DNA of 56,942 nt. Source: ZC4RG30 sp040508085 (GTDB taxonomy: Bacteria > Pseudomonadota > Gammaproteobacteria > Steroidobacterales > Steroidobacteraceae). The notes under the pieces were generated by a model, which made no database searches, was not told where the DNA came from, and saw nothing but the letters and a program-made list of their open reading frames with translations. Positions 6,960 to 15,203 of this stretch are shown piece after piece (within the stretch, counting starts at the first letter, position 1; the number at the start of each line of letters is the position of its first letter). The stretch spans positions 1 through 56,942 of the forward strand of contig JBEVNO010000037.1 in the NCBI GenBank assembly GCA_040508085.1, given 5' to 3'. A program made the translations under genes and the position numbers.

Positions 6960-9214
6960 ACCAGGGTCCCGAAGGCGCCAGGTTGCACTTCGAGGATGGC
7001 GCCATCGGAGAAATGCACCGTGCGCACGGCCCGGTGCATGTTGTACGCAACATAGGTGCGATGCGCGGCGTCGCGGAACACGGCGTACAGCGGCGTGTCG
7101 GCGCTGATGGCTCGATCCACCTGCCCGGCCAGACTCAGCATCGACAACCACGCGGCGACATTCGACCGTGAGTTTCCGGCCTCCGGTGCGACGCGCGCCA
7201 CATCCACCCACTGGCGCTGCGCGTCAACCGGGTCGGTCAGCGCCCGATACATCACCATCAGATCGGGCCACATCTTCCAGTTCGCCCCGCCGCGCGCGGC
7301 CAGCAGTGCCTCGTAACTGCGTCGTGCGAACTGCGGATACCTGCCGAGGTACAAAGACCCGCCGTGGAACGGCAGCCAGTTGATGCCGTGCAGCGCCTCG
7401 GGCTCGGCGGAGAAATAAGTGCCGTATGCGCCCTTCCCACCCCAGATCATCGGCACCACGGGGTGTGGATACCCCGCGGGGAAGTTCCGCCTCTCCACGT
7501 CGAACCAGTAGGCTTCGACGGCAGCCAGCTCGCTGGAATAGAGATAGATGCCGGTGTCGCGCAGCGTGCGGTCACCGCGGATCTCGCCGATCAGCACCAG
7601 CGCTGTCCAGGCCGCGAGCGCCTCGGAAGAAGACTCCTGGTTGTTGCCGTCGCCGGCAATGCCATCTCCCGAGGCCCATGAGTGACCGGCATAGGGGTCG
7701 AAATGTCGCAGGAACGGGAACGCCGGATCGTCCCGTCTGGCACTGGCGATGTCGCGGATAAGCAGGTCCACAAAGGGGCCGTAGGCAGCCGGCCCCAGCC
7801 ACGCCGGGTCGCTGCGACCGAGCTCGGCCGCAGCGCGCAGAAAGTAGCCATAGTGGAAGTGGTGATCGTTGAGCGCTGCGGCCGAACCATGACTCGATGG
7901 ATAGCCGATGAGCGTGCCCCATCGCTTGTCGTAATAGAAGGTGCCTGCAGTGGCCGGCTCAGCAGGGTCATAGCGCGCGTCGAACCAGGCTTCGAGGCGC
8001 TGGCGCAGGCGGGATTCGAGCGCACGGGCATCGTCATGCAGTTCAAGCTGGATCGCCAGCGCGTGCAGCGCGGCCAGGCGGCCGAGTTCCTTGCCCGCCC
8101 AGTAGGTATCGCGGGGGTCGGAGACCACGGCCGCATCGCGTTTCACCAGCGCGCGCAGTGCCTCAAGATCGGTACCTGGAATCACCGGCAGGGCCGGCAG
8201 CACACCTGGAAATGGATGATCCAGTTCGAAGGCTTCGCCTTCGCGCAGCGACATGCGACCGCGCACAGTGGTGTAGGACCCGAGTTCGGGTCGCGCGGCG
8301 GCGTCGACCAGTGCCGCGCTCTGGTGCGGATACAGCGCAAACAGGTTGGTGGCGCGCTTTGCCTGGCCGGCTGCGAGGCTGTAAGAGAAACGCACGCGCA
8401 CGCGCGCATGCGCCTCATCAACCGTCCATGCCACGGAGGTGTTTTCTACCGGCGTTCGGGCAGCGCGCGTAAAGCGCTCCACTGCCTGCATGCGCTGGCC
8501 ATCCGGGAGCAGTGCCACCGCAAAGCCGCCAGCGCCCCCCAGCCAGTTGCGCAGCTCCGCAGTGCCCACGCCGGACCATCGCGACTGCGCAGGTCCAACC
8601 AGCAGGTAGCAACGACGGTCGCGGCAGACGCCCAGTACCCCGTCAGCTTCGTGGAACACTTCCGGGGGCGACGGAAAACGCACCACCGGATCGCCACCTC
8701 CGAAGGTGGCGTAAACGATGGGCGAGCCATGGCCATAGCTCACCTGCATTGAAGCGCTGCCCTTTTCGAAGCGTGCGCGCACGAACCAGTCGTTCCAGCC
8801 CCCCAGTCGCGCAGCTTCGAACCGCGGCACGCCGCTGTGGCCCAGGATCAGGTCTGTCGGGGGATCGAAATCCATCCAGCCGCAGATGCAGGCGTCCGTG
8901 GCGCGGATGTCGGGCCCCGGATAGCGCACCTGCAATCCTTCCGCCCGCGCCACAACGGCGAGCGGATGGGGATACTGGCGCTCCGAAAAAGGCAATGCGA
9001 CCAGCGAAGACCACCAGCGGCTGGTCGGAAATGGCGGGCGCAGCTCAGCTGCGGCGAAAGCCGGTGGCGGCGGCAGGGGTGAGTCTGGCGGCGGAACGGC
9101 AGCCAGCGACCCTTGTGGCAGCCGGAAGTGCGGCGCCTCGCGACCCAGGACGTGCATCGCCGCTGCACTGGCTGCCAGCACCGCGACGAGCGCCAGCCAG
9201 CCGACACGGGCCAT
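6926..9214 (-). CDS. GH81 endo-beta-1,3-glucanase, exported
   Basis: A 762-residue glycoside hydrolase of family 81. An N-terminal hydrophobic segment (MARVGWLALVAVLAASAAAM) is a signal peptide or anchor. The hallmark NDHHFHYGYF places the catalytic-site Asp near residue 450, and GNNQESSSEAL places the pair of essential Glu at about 527 and 531, separated by four as in characterised GH81 enzymes. FDPYAGHSWASGDG lies between them. GH81 enzymes invert and cut internal beta-1,3-glucan bonds. Its ATG directly abuts the stop of the HlyD-like gene (TAGATG), making it the last gene of the GT2-HlyD-GH81 operon. By analogy with BcsZ and AlgL it may trim or clear polymer in the periplasm; digestion of external glucan is the alternative. 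Confidence 0.92.
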   Translation of the reverse strand: MARVGWLALVAVLAASAAAMHVLGREAPHFRLPQGSLAAVPPPDSPLPPPPAFAAAELRPPFPTSRWWSSLVALPFSERQYPHPLAVVARAEGLQVRYPGPDIRATDACICGWMDFDPPTDLILGHSGVPRFEAARLGGWNDWFVRARFEKGSASMQVSYGHGSPIVYATFGGGDPVVRFPSPPEVFHEADGVLGVCRDRRCYLLVGPAQSRWSGVGTAELRNWLGGAGGFAVALLPDGQRMQAVERFTRAARTPVENTSVAWTVDEAHARVRVRFSYSLAAGQAKRATNLFALYPHQSAALVDAAARPELGSYTTVRGRMSLREGEAFELDHPFPGVLPALPVIPGTDLEALRALVKRDAAVVSDPRDTYWAGKELGRLAALHALAIQLELHDDARALESRLRQRLEAWFDARYDPAEPATAGTFYYDKRWGTLIGYPSSHGSAAALNDHHFHYGYFLRAAAELGRSDPAWLGPAAYGPFVDLLIRDIASARRDDPAFPFLRHFDPYAGHSWASGDGIAGDGNNQESSSEALAAWTALVLIGEIRGDRTLRDTGIYLYSSELAAVEAYWFDVERRNFPAGYPHPVVPMIWGGKGAYGTYFSAEPEALHGINWLPFHGGSLYLGRYPQFARRSYEALLAARGGANWKMWPDLMVMYRALTDPVDAQRQWVDVARVAPEAGNSRSNVAAWLSMLSLAGQVDRAISADTPLYAVFRDAAHRTYVAYNMHRAVRTVHFSDGAILEVQPGAFGTLVQPLAGGTAGQ

Positions 9215-10816
9215 CTAGAGGGCGCCAGCCCCGCTGCGCACTCCCGGTCGCTCGGCGGCCATCCGCTCATGCTCGGCCGCTCCCGGCACGGACAGAGCCC
9301 CCGGAATCTCGCGCAACTGCGTCGGGTCCTCCACGAACGCCACGCGTGGCCCGGTCAACACCTCCTTGGACGGCGCCAACCAGCGCGCCATCATGCTGCG
9401 TCGGCCAACATCGATGGTCGCCTCGACCTTCTCGCCCACTTCCACTCCCGCACTGTCAGGCGCCAGCTGGATCAACACGTTCCACGCCTGGTCGCGCACC
9501 TCCTGGCCAGCCACTGGAGTGGTCCATGTCACCTCGCCGCGCAGCACGCGGCCATCACTGGCACGCGACTGCGCCGCCTGACCCACCTTGACGCGGCTGA
9601 GATCCGCATCCGCCACGCGCAACTTCAGCACCAGCCGGTCGATGTCCTCCACCACGCCTACTGCCGTATTCGCAGTGATGGCATCGAACCGGGCGAGCGA
9701 GTCGCCCGCCAGAACGCCGCCGATGGGAGCACGGATGGCCGTCTTGCCCTGATGGCGCTCGGCGGCGCGCACGGCCAGTTCCGCCGCAGCAATCTCGCTG
9801 GTCACACTGGCGCGCTGCGCCTCAAGGCGGTCGGATTCATTGGCCAGCAGTCGGCGGGTCTCCTCGGCACCGCGAACTCGCTCGCTCTGCTCGGCGCGCG
9901 AACCGAGCAGATTCCGGGCGCTGGCGGACAGCGCCCGGAAGCCGTGCGCCAGCTCCATCGCCTCACGCTCAAGCTCGATGCCCAGTTCGCGCAACACGAC
10001 CGGCGCAATGATGCCGCGCGACACGAACTCGTGCTTGGTGAGAATTTCCTCCATCGAATGGTCGGCCAAGGCATAGGAGAAGTTCAGATCTTCCATTTCG
10101 GACCTGAACTGCCTGCCCACGTCGGCCCCTCCGGCCCTGGCAAGGTGGTCGGCGACCACCGCCGCGCGCTCCGCATACCGCTCCATCGCCGCCCGCACCT
10201 CGCGATACAGCTCCTCGCCTCGGAATACCGTGTCGGGCTGGGCGTTGCGGTTCATCGAAATCGTGGCGCGCACCTCGGTGGCGAAGCGCCGCACACCCGC
10301 CAGCGCCATGTCGGCGATAGGATCCAGTGCGGCGATGCGCGAACCGTCGACGCGCTCTGCCGCCACCGCCCTTGCCCCGGTGAACCTCACAACGGCATCG
10401 GCGCCCTCTCGCTGGATGGCGTTGTCGCGCAGGCGCAGTTCCAGGTCAGTGAGCTTCTGCCGCTCACCCGCCAGCGCCAGCCGCGCCGCCTCCAGCGCAT
10501 CGCTCTGTTCGTCGGAATCGAGGACCGCGATGACCTCACCCGGCTCGACGGCTTCCCCGATCCTGCGCGTCACTTCACGCACCACGCCGGGAGCTTCGGA
10601 ATGGACCGATGCCCAGCGCTGCGGGGCGATGCGCCCGCTGGCCTGCACGTGATCGCGCCACGGGATGGCGAGCGCCGCAGCAACAGCGAGAGCCACTGCG
10701 GCGGCGGTCAAGGCGTACTGCCGACGGCGTGCACGCAGTGCCTCGACATCGAACTGGGGTTCGTCCCATTCACGTGGATCGGTGTTGAACTCGGGCTGAA
10801 GATTCTGCTCGGACAT
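9215..10816 (-). CDS. HlyD/Alg44-like membrane fusion protein of polysaccharide export
   Basis: A 533-residue protein. A cytoplasmic stretch of about 45 residues is followed by one membrane helix (QYALTAAAVALAVAAALAI), a lipoyl-type half (VHSEAPGVVREVTRRIGE), about 250 residues of helical coiled-coil, the second lipoyl half (TAIRAPIGGVLAGD) and a beta-barrel with D-A-D-L-S-R-V-K-V-G-Q-A. The ATG at 10816 is chosen because it overlaps the synthase stop (TGATG) and GGAG lies just upstream; a longer frame reaches 10933 but lies inside the synthase gene. With a GT2 synthase before it and a polymer hydrolase after it, the protein probably forms the periplasmic conduit, like Alg44 for alginate. Unlike Alg44, it has no PilZ domain at the N-terminus. 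Confidence 0.85.
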   Translation of the reverse strand: MSEQNLQPEFNTDPREWDEPQFDVEALRARRRQYALTAAAVALAVAAALAIPWRDHVQASGRIAPQRWASVHSEAPGVVREVTRRIGEAVEPGEVIAVLDSDEQSDALEAARLALAGERQKLTDLELRLRDNAIQREGADAVVRFTGARAVAAERVDGSRIAALDPIADMALAGVRRFATEVRATISMNRNAQPDTVFRGEELYREVRAAMERYAERAAVVADHLARAGGADVGRQFRSEMEDLNFSYALADHSMEEILTKHEFVSRGIIAPVVLRELGIELEREAMELAHGFRALSASARNLLGSRAEQSERVRGAEETRRLLANESDRLEAQRASVTSEIAAAELAVRAAERHQGKTAIRAPIGGVLAGDSLARFDAITANTAVGVVEDIDRLVLKLRVADADLSRVKVGQAAQSRASDGRVLRGEVTWTTPVAGQEVRDQAWNVLIQLAPDSAGVEVGEKVEATIDVGRRSMMARWLAPSKEVLTGPRVAFVEDPTQLREIPGALSVPGAAEHERMAAERPGVRSGAGAL

Positions 10817-13371
10817 CAGGAGGCTCCATGACGGCGTGCTGCCGCCTGCTTGCGGCGCTGCGCCGTCTGCTTGTGGGCTACAGGTGCGGCCGGAGAGTGG
10901 GCCACGACGCGTCGACGGCGATGCGCGAGCCACTGCGGCAGGTCAGGGCCGCCGACCAGATAGGGATGGAAGATAAACGGCGCGATGGCATTCAACACCA
11001 GGGGATACAGCCACACGGCGTGATAGCGCCAGTCCAGCACTGCGGCCCCGGCGATCGGGGGCAAGGAGTAAAGATAGAGCTGCCAGGTTGCCAGCACGGC
11101 GCCGATAGTGAACAACAATCCGGCATCCCGCCCCGCCTTTCGCATCGCCCCACTGCGCAGATGATCAAGCCGGGAGAGCTGGCCAAGGGCGTCGACGCTG
11201 GTCTCTGCAAAGACCAGCGGCCGGTTGAAGACATAGGCCAGCGCACCGCTCAGGACCGCAAGCGAGCAGCCAATGAAACTGACGCCCAGTGAGAACTGCA
11301 ACCCCACTGCCTTCCAGCCCCCGAACCGCGTTCGCCAGACATGATTGGCGGGCATGGCCTCGAGCCCGCCCCGTCTGCGCAGCAGGTAGATTGCCGGCAG
11401 AGCAACGCTGAAAACCACGAACGAAATGAGACCCATCGCGAGTGCCGTATACGGATGCACGATACCAAGCCCGGTCAGCACGGCGAACGGGATGATGCTG
11501 GCGATGTTGATCAGCGAGAAGAAAAACTGCAGCAGGTCCAGCACCTGGTACCAGCGCACGTGCTCCGATCGACAGAAGCGCCGCCAGGAATCCTTCACGA
11601 TTCCACGCCGCTCCCACTCCGTTATCGGATTGATCACCGCCTCCGCGGCACCGAAGGCGTAACGTCGGAATTTCTCTAGCTCTTCGCTGTAAACCCGCGT
11701 CACGGCTTCGCCGAAATCGTGGCCCGGGTAGCAGATGTACTTGCCATGGCGGCCGGCCACGTGAAATCTCATCATCATGTTGAGGTCTTCACAGACGGAA
11801 TGCTCGTGCCACCCGCCCTCGCTCAACAGGTCTGCGCGCCGCAGGAACAGGTTGTGTCCAAGCATCGGCACCATCGACCCCGCGATCAGGCACTTGGAAC
11901 GGATCGCCAGGTCGAACAGCAGACGCGTGAACCAGCCCACCATGGCGGAAAAGTACCTGTCCTCGTTGGTGGGATAGGTGGAGTGCTGGGTATAGGCGAG
12001 GGTCGGGTCGGCCAGGAATTCCGGAACCGTCGCCTGGATCACATCCGGTGACATCACGCTGTCCTTGTCCAGCTGCACGATGATGTCGCCGATCCGTACG
12101 TCGCCGCGTGAAACACCCAGGTCGTAGGCGCGGTCCGGCAGGGTCGCACGGAAGCGCGCGTGCGACTCCGACAGGGGCGCGGTTGGCTCCAGTCGGTCCG
12201 CCAGCCTCAACGCATAATTCAAGTTGCTGGCCTTGCGGAAGCGTCCGGCCCTTTCGGTGCCAGGCACACCCGCCTGTGGCCATGGCCTTGCGACAAACGG
12301 CATTTCTGCCTCTTCGTAGTACGCCGTCCGCGCCAGCAGTTCATGCTGCGCGTTGCTTCGTGCTTCGGGCGCTGTATTGCGCGCCGCCGCAAGAGCCCCT
12401 TCGAGGTCATTGCCGGCGAAGCACAGCAGGCCATCATCACAGACGAGGACATTGCACCGGGCGCCAGTCTTCTGCCGGTAGCGCTCGGCGGCTCGGCGGG
12501 CGGACTCCAGCGTCGGACGTATGCCCGCCTCGAAAGGTTCACGGAATACCGGGATCTGTATCGTGACACTTGGCCACTCGACCCCATCGGCCTTCTGCAG
12601 GGGCCGGTTCGCAAAGCTGGCCGACCGGTGTCCCTGCTCGCCACGGAGGATCCGCATGCTGTAGAAACAGTGCCACAGCGTGCTGACCGCAAACGAGGCT
12701 GGGAACAGCAGGAAGGCCGCGCCGATCGGCCAGGTGACCCAGGTCGTCCAGACATTGCCAGTCTTCAGGTAGATCCGGCCGGCCTCTCCGAGGGAGAGGA
12801 TCGCGGCCAGCAACAAGGTTCCCAGCACGAACCTGCGCAGCTCGTGCGCGTCGACCAGGAAGACGGGCAGCGCCTTGCTCTCCTCATCCTCGAATTCAAT
12901 CTCGACGTGCCCGGCGGAGCATGTACCCGCCTCATGAAACAGGACGAGCGACCAGGTGCCTGGCTGCAATTTGACCTGGCTGCTGCCCGCGGCAAAGCCG
13001 ACGGCCCTCGCGCTGTCCCGAGCACGCCAATCACCATCGGCACCAGGTTCGAACAGCGCCCATGCCAGGCCCGCCGGGCCGGTTACCCGCAATCTGCGCA
13101 CCTGCTGGCGCGGCACATCGATCTCCAGAATGGCGGCGCGTTCGCCTTCACGCCATTCCAGCGACATCGTCTCGTCCAGGCGCAGTGCGACGGCACCACG
13201 TTGCAGTGATTGGTCTGCGTCCGTCGATGTCGGATCGGAGAGCGTCGGCGCAAGGCAGGGCAGATGGCCGTTCGCAACCTGAAAAGCGAGTGGGGTTGCA
13301 GTGGGAGGGGAATCAGAATCGCGTCCGGGAAGCAGCAGACGCCACCGTCCATCGACTCGTTCTGATTGCAC
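10816..13371 (-). CDS. processive family-2 glycosyltransferase (polysaccharide synthase)
   Basis: An 851-residue inner-membrane synthase with a GTG start 4 nt after GGAGAG. Residues 1-165 are a soluble, beta-rich domain of unknown type. Two membrane segments follow, then a cytoplasmic GT2 domain: PSVTIQIPVFREP, CDDG near 312, QLDKDS near 434 (DxD role) and SVCEDLNMMMRFH near 529 (catalytic base). About 38 residues later comes EKFRRYAFGAAEA, at the place of the usual QxxRW; it reads KFRRY, so Q and W are changed. Several C-terminal membrane helices follow. It is first in the operon with an HlyD-like protein and a GH81 beta-1,3-glucanase, which suggests a beta-1,3-glucan-like product. No PilZ domain is recognisable. 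It differs from BcsA, Alg8 and CrdS in its N-terminal domain. Confidence 0.87.
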   Translation of the reverse strand: MQSERVDGRWRLLLPGRDSDSPPTATPLAFQVANGHLPCLAPTLSDPTSTDADQSLQRGAVALRLDETMSLEWREGERAAILEIDVPRQQVRRLRVTGPAGLAWALFEPGADGDWRARDSARAVGFAAGSSQVKLQPGTWSLVLFHEAGTCSAGHVEIEFEDEESKALPVFLVDAHELRRFVLGTLLLAAILSLGEAGRIYLKTGNVWTTWVTWPIGAAFLLFPASFAVSTLWHCFYSMRILRGEQGHRSASFANRPLQKADGVEWPSVTIQIPVFREPFEAGIRPTLESARRAAERYRQKTGARCNVLVCDDGLLCFAGNDLEGALAAARNTAPEARSNAQHELLARTAYYEEAEMPFVARPWPQAGVPGTERAGRFRKASNLNYALRLADRLEPTAPLSESHARFRATLPDRAYDLGVSRGDVRIGDIIVQLDKDSVMSPDVIQATVPEFLADPTLAYTQHSTYPTNEDRYFSAMVGWFTRLLFDLAIRSKCLIAGSMVPMLGHNLFLRRADLLSEGGWHEHSVCEDLNMMMRFHVAGRHGKYICYPGHDFGEAVTRVYSEELEKFRRYAFGAAEAVINPITEWERRGIVKDSWRRFCRSEHVRWYQVLDLLQFFFSLINIASIIPFAVLTGLGIVHPYTALAMGLISFVVFSVALPAIYLLRRRGGLEAMPANHVWRTRFGGWKAVGLQFSLGVSFIGCSLAVLSGALAYVFNRPLVFAETSVDALGQLSRLDHLRSGAMRKAGRDAGLLFTIGAVLATWQLYLYSLPPIAGAAVLDWRYHAVWLYPLVLNAIAPFIFHPYLVGGPDLPQWLAHRRRRVVAHSPAAPVAHKQTAQRRKQAAARRHGAS

Positions 13372-13388
13372 GCTACTCTCCGGTAACT

Positions 13389-13442
13389 GTGAATTTATCT
13401 ACGCTATGCAGAAGATTCTACATAGCCTTTACGCAAATTCAC
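13389..13442 (-). promoter_or_regulatory. nested stem-loop in the leader of the GT2 operon
   Basis: On the minus strand the outer arms GTGAATTT and AAATTCAC pair perfectly over 8 bp. Inside them lies a compact hairpin: GCTATG and CATAGC pair over 6 bp, extended in RNA by a U-G pair and AGA/TCT around a 4-nt loop. The structure ends 8 nt before the GGAGAG ribosome-binding site and 18 nt before the GTG of the synthase. It could be an RNA regulatory leader or a nested DNA operator; which one is not shown. Confidence 0.5.
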
Positions 13443-13704
13443 GCTCCATCGCGCGCTCTGTTCTCGTGCACCAATGCATGAAAATCCACGTGTTGTGCAG
13501 AGAAATATACGGAAAATGCCGCGCGTTTCTTTCGTCGCACCATTGGTGCCATTGATGCACCGAGATGAATCTTTGTCGCCCAACACGTATTTTTTTTGCC
13601 GCTGTTCGCGTAGGCGCTTCAACCATAGGCACGGCCTATCGAGCATATTGTTAAAAGCGCAAGTTATGTTGCCTGCCCGCACGCGAGGAATGAGGGGCGG
13701 TGCT

Positions 13705-13726
13705 CACTTCAGCGGTAACTGAAGTG
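13705..13726. repeat. perfect inverted repeat CACTTCAG-N6-CTGAAGTG
   Basis: Eight-base-pair arms around a 6-nt spacer, 75 nt beyond the 3' end of the DUF4142 gene. It could act as the DUF4142 terminator or as an operator. No long T run follows on the minus strand, so an intrinsic terminator is not certain. Confidence 0.45.
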
Positions 13727-13801
13727 ATGCACTTGCTGGCGTCATTCACAAGTATGCCGACGCAAGCTATTGCTACTGCGGCCACCGCGCAGCTGCGGTA
13801 C

Positions 13802-14308
13802 CTATTTCTTCAAATTCGCTTGCAGATTGTCGGCGAGCCGCTTGTGTTCCTGAAGCACGGGCAAGGTCTTGCCGGCAAATGCAGCGAGCTCTCCATCCGG
13901 GTGACTGACATTTGCCTGGAACAGTTCAACTGCAGCAGCGTGATCCTGCACCATGTGGGCCGCATACGCTGCATCGAACGCCTTGCCGGTCTTGCCGCGT
14001 AGTCCGGTGATCATCTTGCGGTGATCGGCATCCAGCGCGTTGGGCACTGCGATGCCCTTTGCGGCAGCCATGGCCGCCAATTCCGCGTTGGCCGCGCGGT
14101 GGTCAGTAGCCATGCGCGTGGCAAACTGCTTCACGGCGACGTTCCCGGAGCTCGCGAGCGCAAGTTGGGCCAGTTCCACTTCAACGAGGCCAGCCTGCGT
14201 TGCGCCGCTGACAAAACCTGAGGGGTCGGTCGGTGCCTCCGCAGCTGGCAGTGCGGTGGCCATGAGCGCGGCCAGCGCGAAGATTCCCATCCGTCTGAAT
14301 GCATGCAT
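13802..14308 (-). CDS. DUF4142 exported protein
   Basis: A 168-residue exported protein. A Sec signal peptide (FRRMGIFALAALMATALPAAEA) precedes a ferritin-like helical DUF4142 domain: a start like GFVSGATQAGLVEVELAQLA, then FATRMATDHRAANAELAAMA, AHMVQDHAAAVELFQ and LPVLQEHKRLADNLQ. The repeated D-H and E-H pairs are typical of this family. Its function is not established, though members are often induced by stress. The ATG at 14308 has GGGAGAA 7 nt upstream; a longer frame to 14506 lacks this. It is divergent from the AlkB-family gene. A low-GC non-coding region lies downstream. Confidence 0.85.
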   Translation of the reverse strand: MHAFRRMGIFALAALMATALPAAEAPTDPSGFVSGATQAGLVEVELAQLALASSGNVAVKQFATRMATDHRAANAELAAMAAAKGIAVPNALDADHRKMITGLRGKTGKAFDAAYAAHMVQDHAAAVELFQANVSHPDGELAAFAGKTLPVLQEHKRLADNLQANLKK

Positions 14309-14492
14309 TGTGAATTCTCCCGTAGTTGCAGTTGACGCGCTCTCTGCCGCGCGTTGCTGGAAGGAGCTTGCGACAACGGGCGCTTGAGTCCATTGGCCGC
14401 TGCCTCGCCGACTCACAGGCCACGGTCGTGTTTCAGCGTAGGAGCAAGCCCACCGCAGCGGCTCACTTGCGCGGACCCGGGTGCTTCCGTGA

Positions 14493-14512
14493 TACTGTAT
14501 ATCCATCCAGTC
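14493..14512 (+). promoter_or_regulatory. LexA-like SOS box upstream of the AlkB-family gene
   Basis: The sequence TACTGTATATCCATCCAGT contains CTG and CAG exactly 10 nt apart (14495-14497 and 14508-14510), with the left half identical to the Escherichia coli consensus TACTGTATAT. It ends 14 nt before the ATG at 14526, where a bound repressor would block transcription. Divergent DUF4142 could also be affected. This is a prediction from the pattern alone. Confidence 0.55.
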
Positions 14513-14525
14513 TAGCCGTTGTCTG

Positions 14526-15158
14526 ATGACACAAGCCCTGCTGTTCCCTGCCGAACCCGCGCTGCCCGCCGGCCTTGTCTACCAGCCGGATTTCCTGAGC
14601 CTGGCCGAAGAAAACGAACTGCTGGATCAACTCGGTACCCTGTGTTTCGTTGAGGCGCGTTACAAGGAATGGACCGCGCGGCGACGCACGGTGGGCTATG
14701 GCGCGCGATTCGATTTCGATACCCACCAGCTCTGTCCCGCGGTTGACATACCGGCAACTTTTCTTTCATTGCGCGACCGCATCGCCGCCTGGGCTGGCCT
14801 GCAAGCCGGGCAATTCCAGCAGATGCTCATCAATGAATATGCGCCGGGCACGCCACTGGGGTGGCATCGCGACGCGCCCTGCTTCGAGCACGTTGTGGGT
14901 GTTTCGCTGGCGGGGTCAGCGCGGATGCGGCTGCGGCCCTACCCGCCGCAGACCCCTGGACGCGCTGCCTGTGTACTCGAACTTGCAGCGCGTTCGGCCT
15001 ACCAGCTCCGCGCTGTTGCGCGCTGGGACTGGCAGCACGCCATCTCGCCCACCAGAACGCTCCGCTATTCCATCACTTTCCGCACCTTGTCCGAGTCGGC
15101 CCGGGCTTATCGGCCGCCAGGCCGCATGTCTCCTACGCTGGCACACGATCCAGGCTGA
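14526..15158 (+). CDS. alkB: AlkB-family 2-oxoglutarate/Fe(II) dioxygenase
   Basis: A 210-residue enzyme expected to repair N-alkylated bases by oxidative demethylation. The iron ligands are visible as GWHRDAP (His114, Asp116) and WQHAISPT (His171). The 2-oxoglutarate-binding arginines lie in LRYSITFR (about Arg180 and Arg186). MLINEYAPGTPLGWH is the standard lead-in to the iron site. A LexA-like box sits 14 nt before the ATG, which suggests SOS control rather than the Ada control known in Escherichia coli. There is no ada gene nearby. The downstream SemiSWEET-like gene follows after 45 nt. The symbol denotes the family; it is closer to the alkylated-DNA-repair subgroup common in proteobacteria than to E. 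coli AlkB itself. Confidence 0.88.
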   Translation: MTQALLFPAEPALPAGLVYQPDFLSLAEENELLDQLGTLCFVEARYKEWTARRRTVGYGARFDFDTHQLCPAVDIPATFLSLRDRIAAWAGLQAGQFQQMLINEYAPGTPLGWHRDAPCFEHVVGVSLAGSARMRLRPYPPQTPGRAACVLELAARSAYQLRAVARWDWQHAISPTRTLRYSITFRTLSESARAYRPPGRMSPTLAHDPG

Positions 15159-15203
15159 CATGTGCATCGACGGCGCAACGTAAAGTGCCCGCAAGAGGTC
15201 CGC

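Larger units (their letters stand above)
13372..13801. other. AT-richer 430-nt intergenic region upstream of the synthase operon
   Basis: This is the longest non-coding stretch in the window and has clearly lower GC than its neighbours. No convincing gene is present; short frames have no family resemblance. It holds the leader stem-loop next to the synthase start, a long-range 9-bp inverted repeat (GCACCAATG at 13468-13476 against CATTGGTGC at 13541-13549), a T8 run near 13590 and a strong short hairpin at 13705-13726. The composition suggests either a dense regulatory region or an old insertion. Confidence 0.6.

Noticed and set aside
7682..8752. 356-codon plus-strand frame inside the GH81 gene
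   Set aside because: The GH81 catalytic motifs on the minus strand explain the region; the plus frame shows no recognisable domain.
9113..10831. 572-codon open frame on the plus strand opposite the HlyD-like gene
   Set aside because: It mirrors the real gene in high-GC DNA, has no family-like segment and is rich in Arg, His and Gln as antisense frames are.
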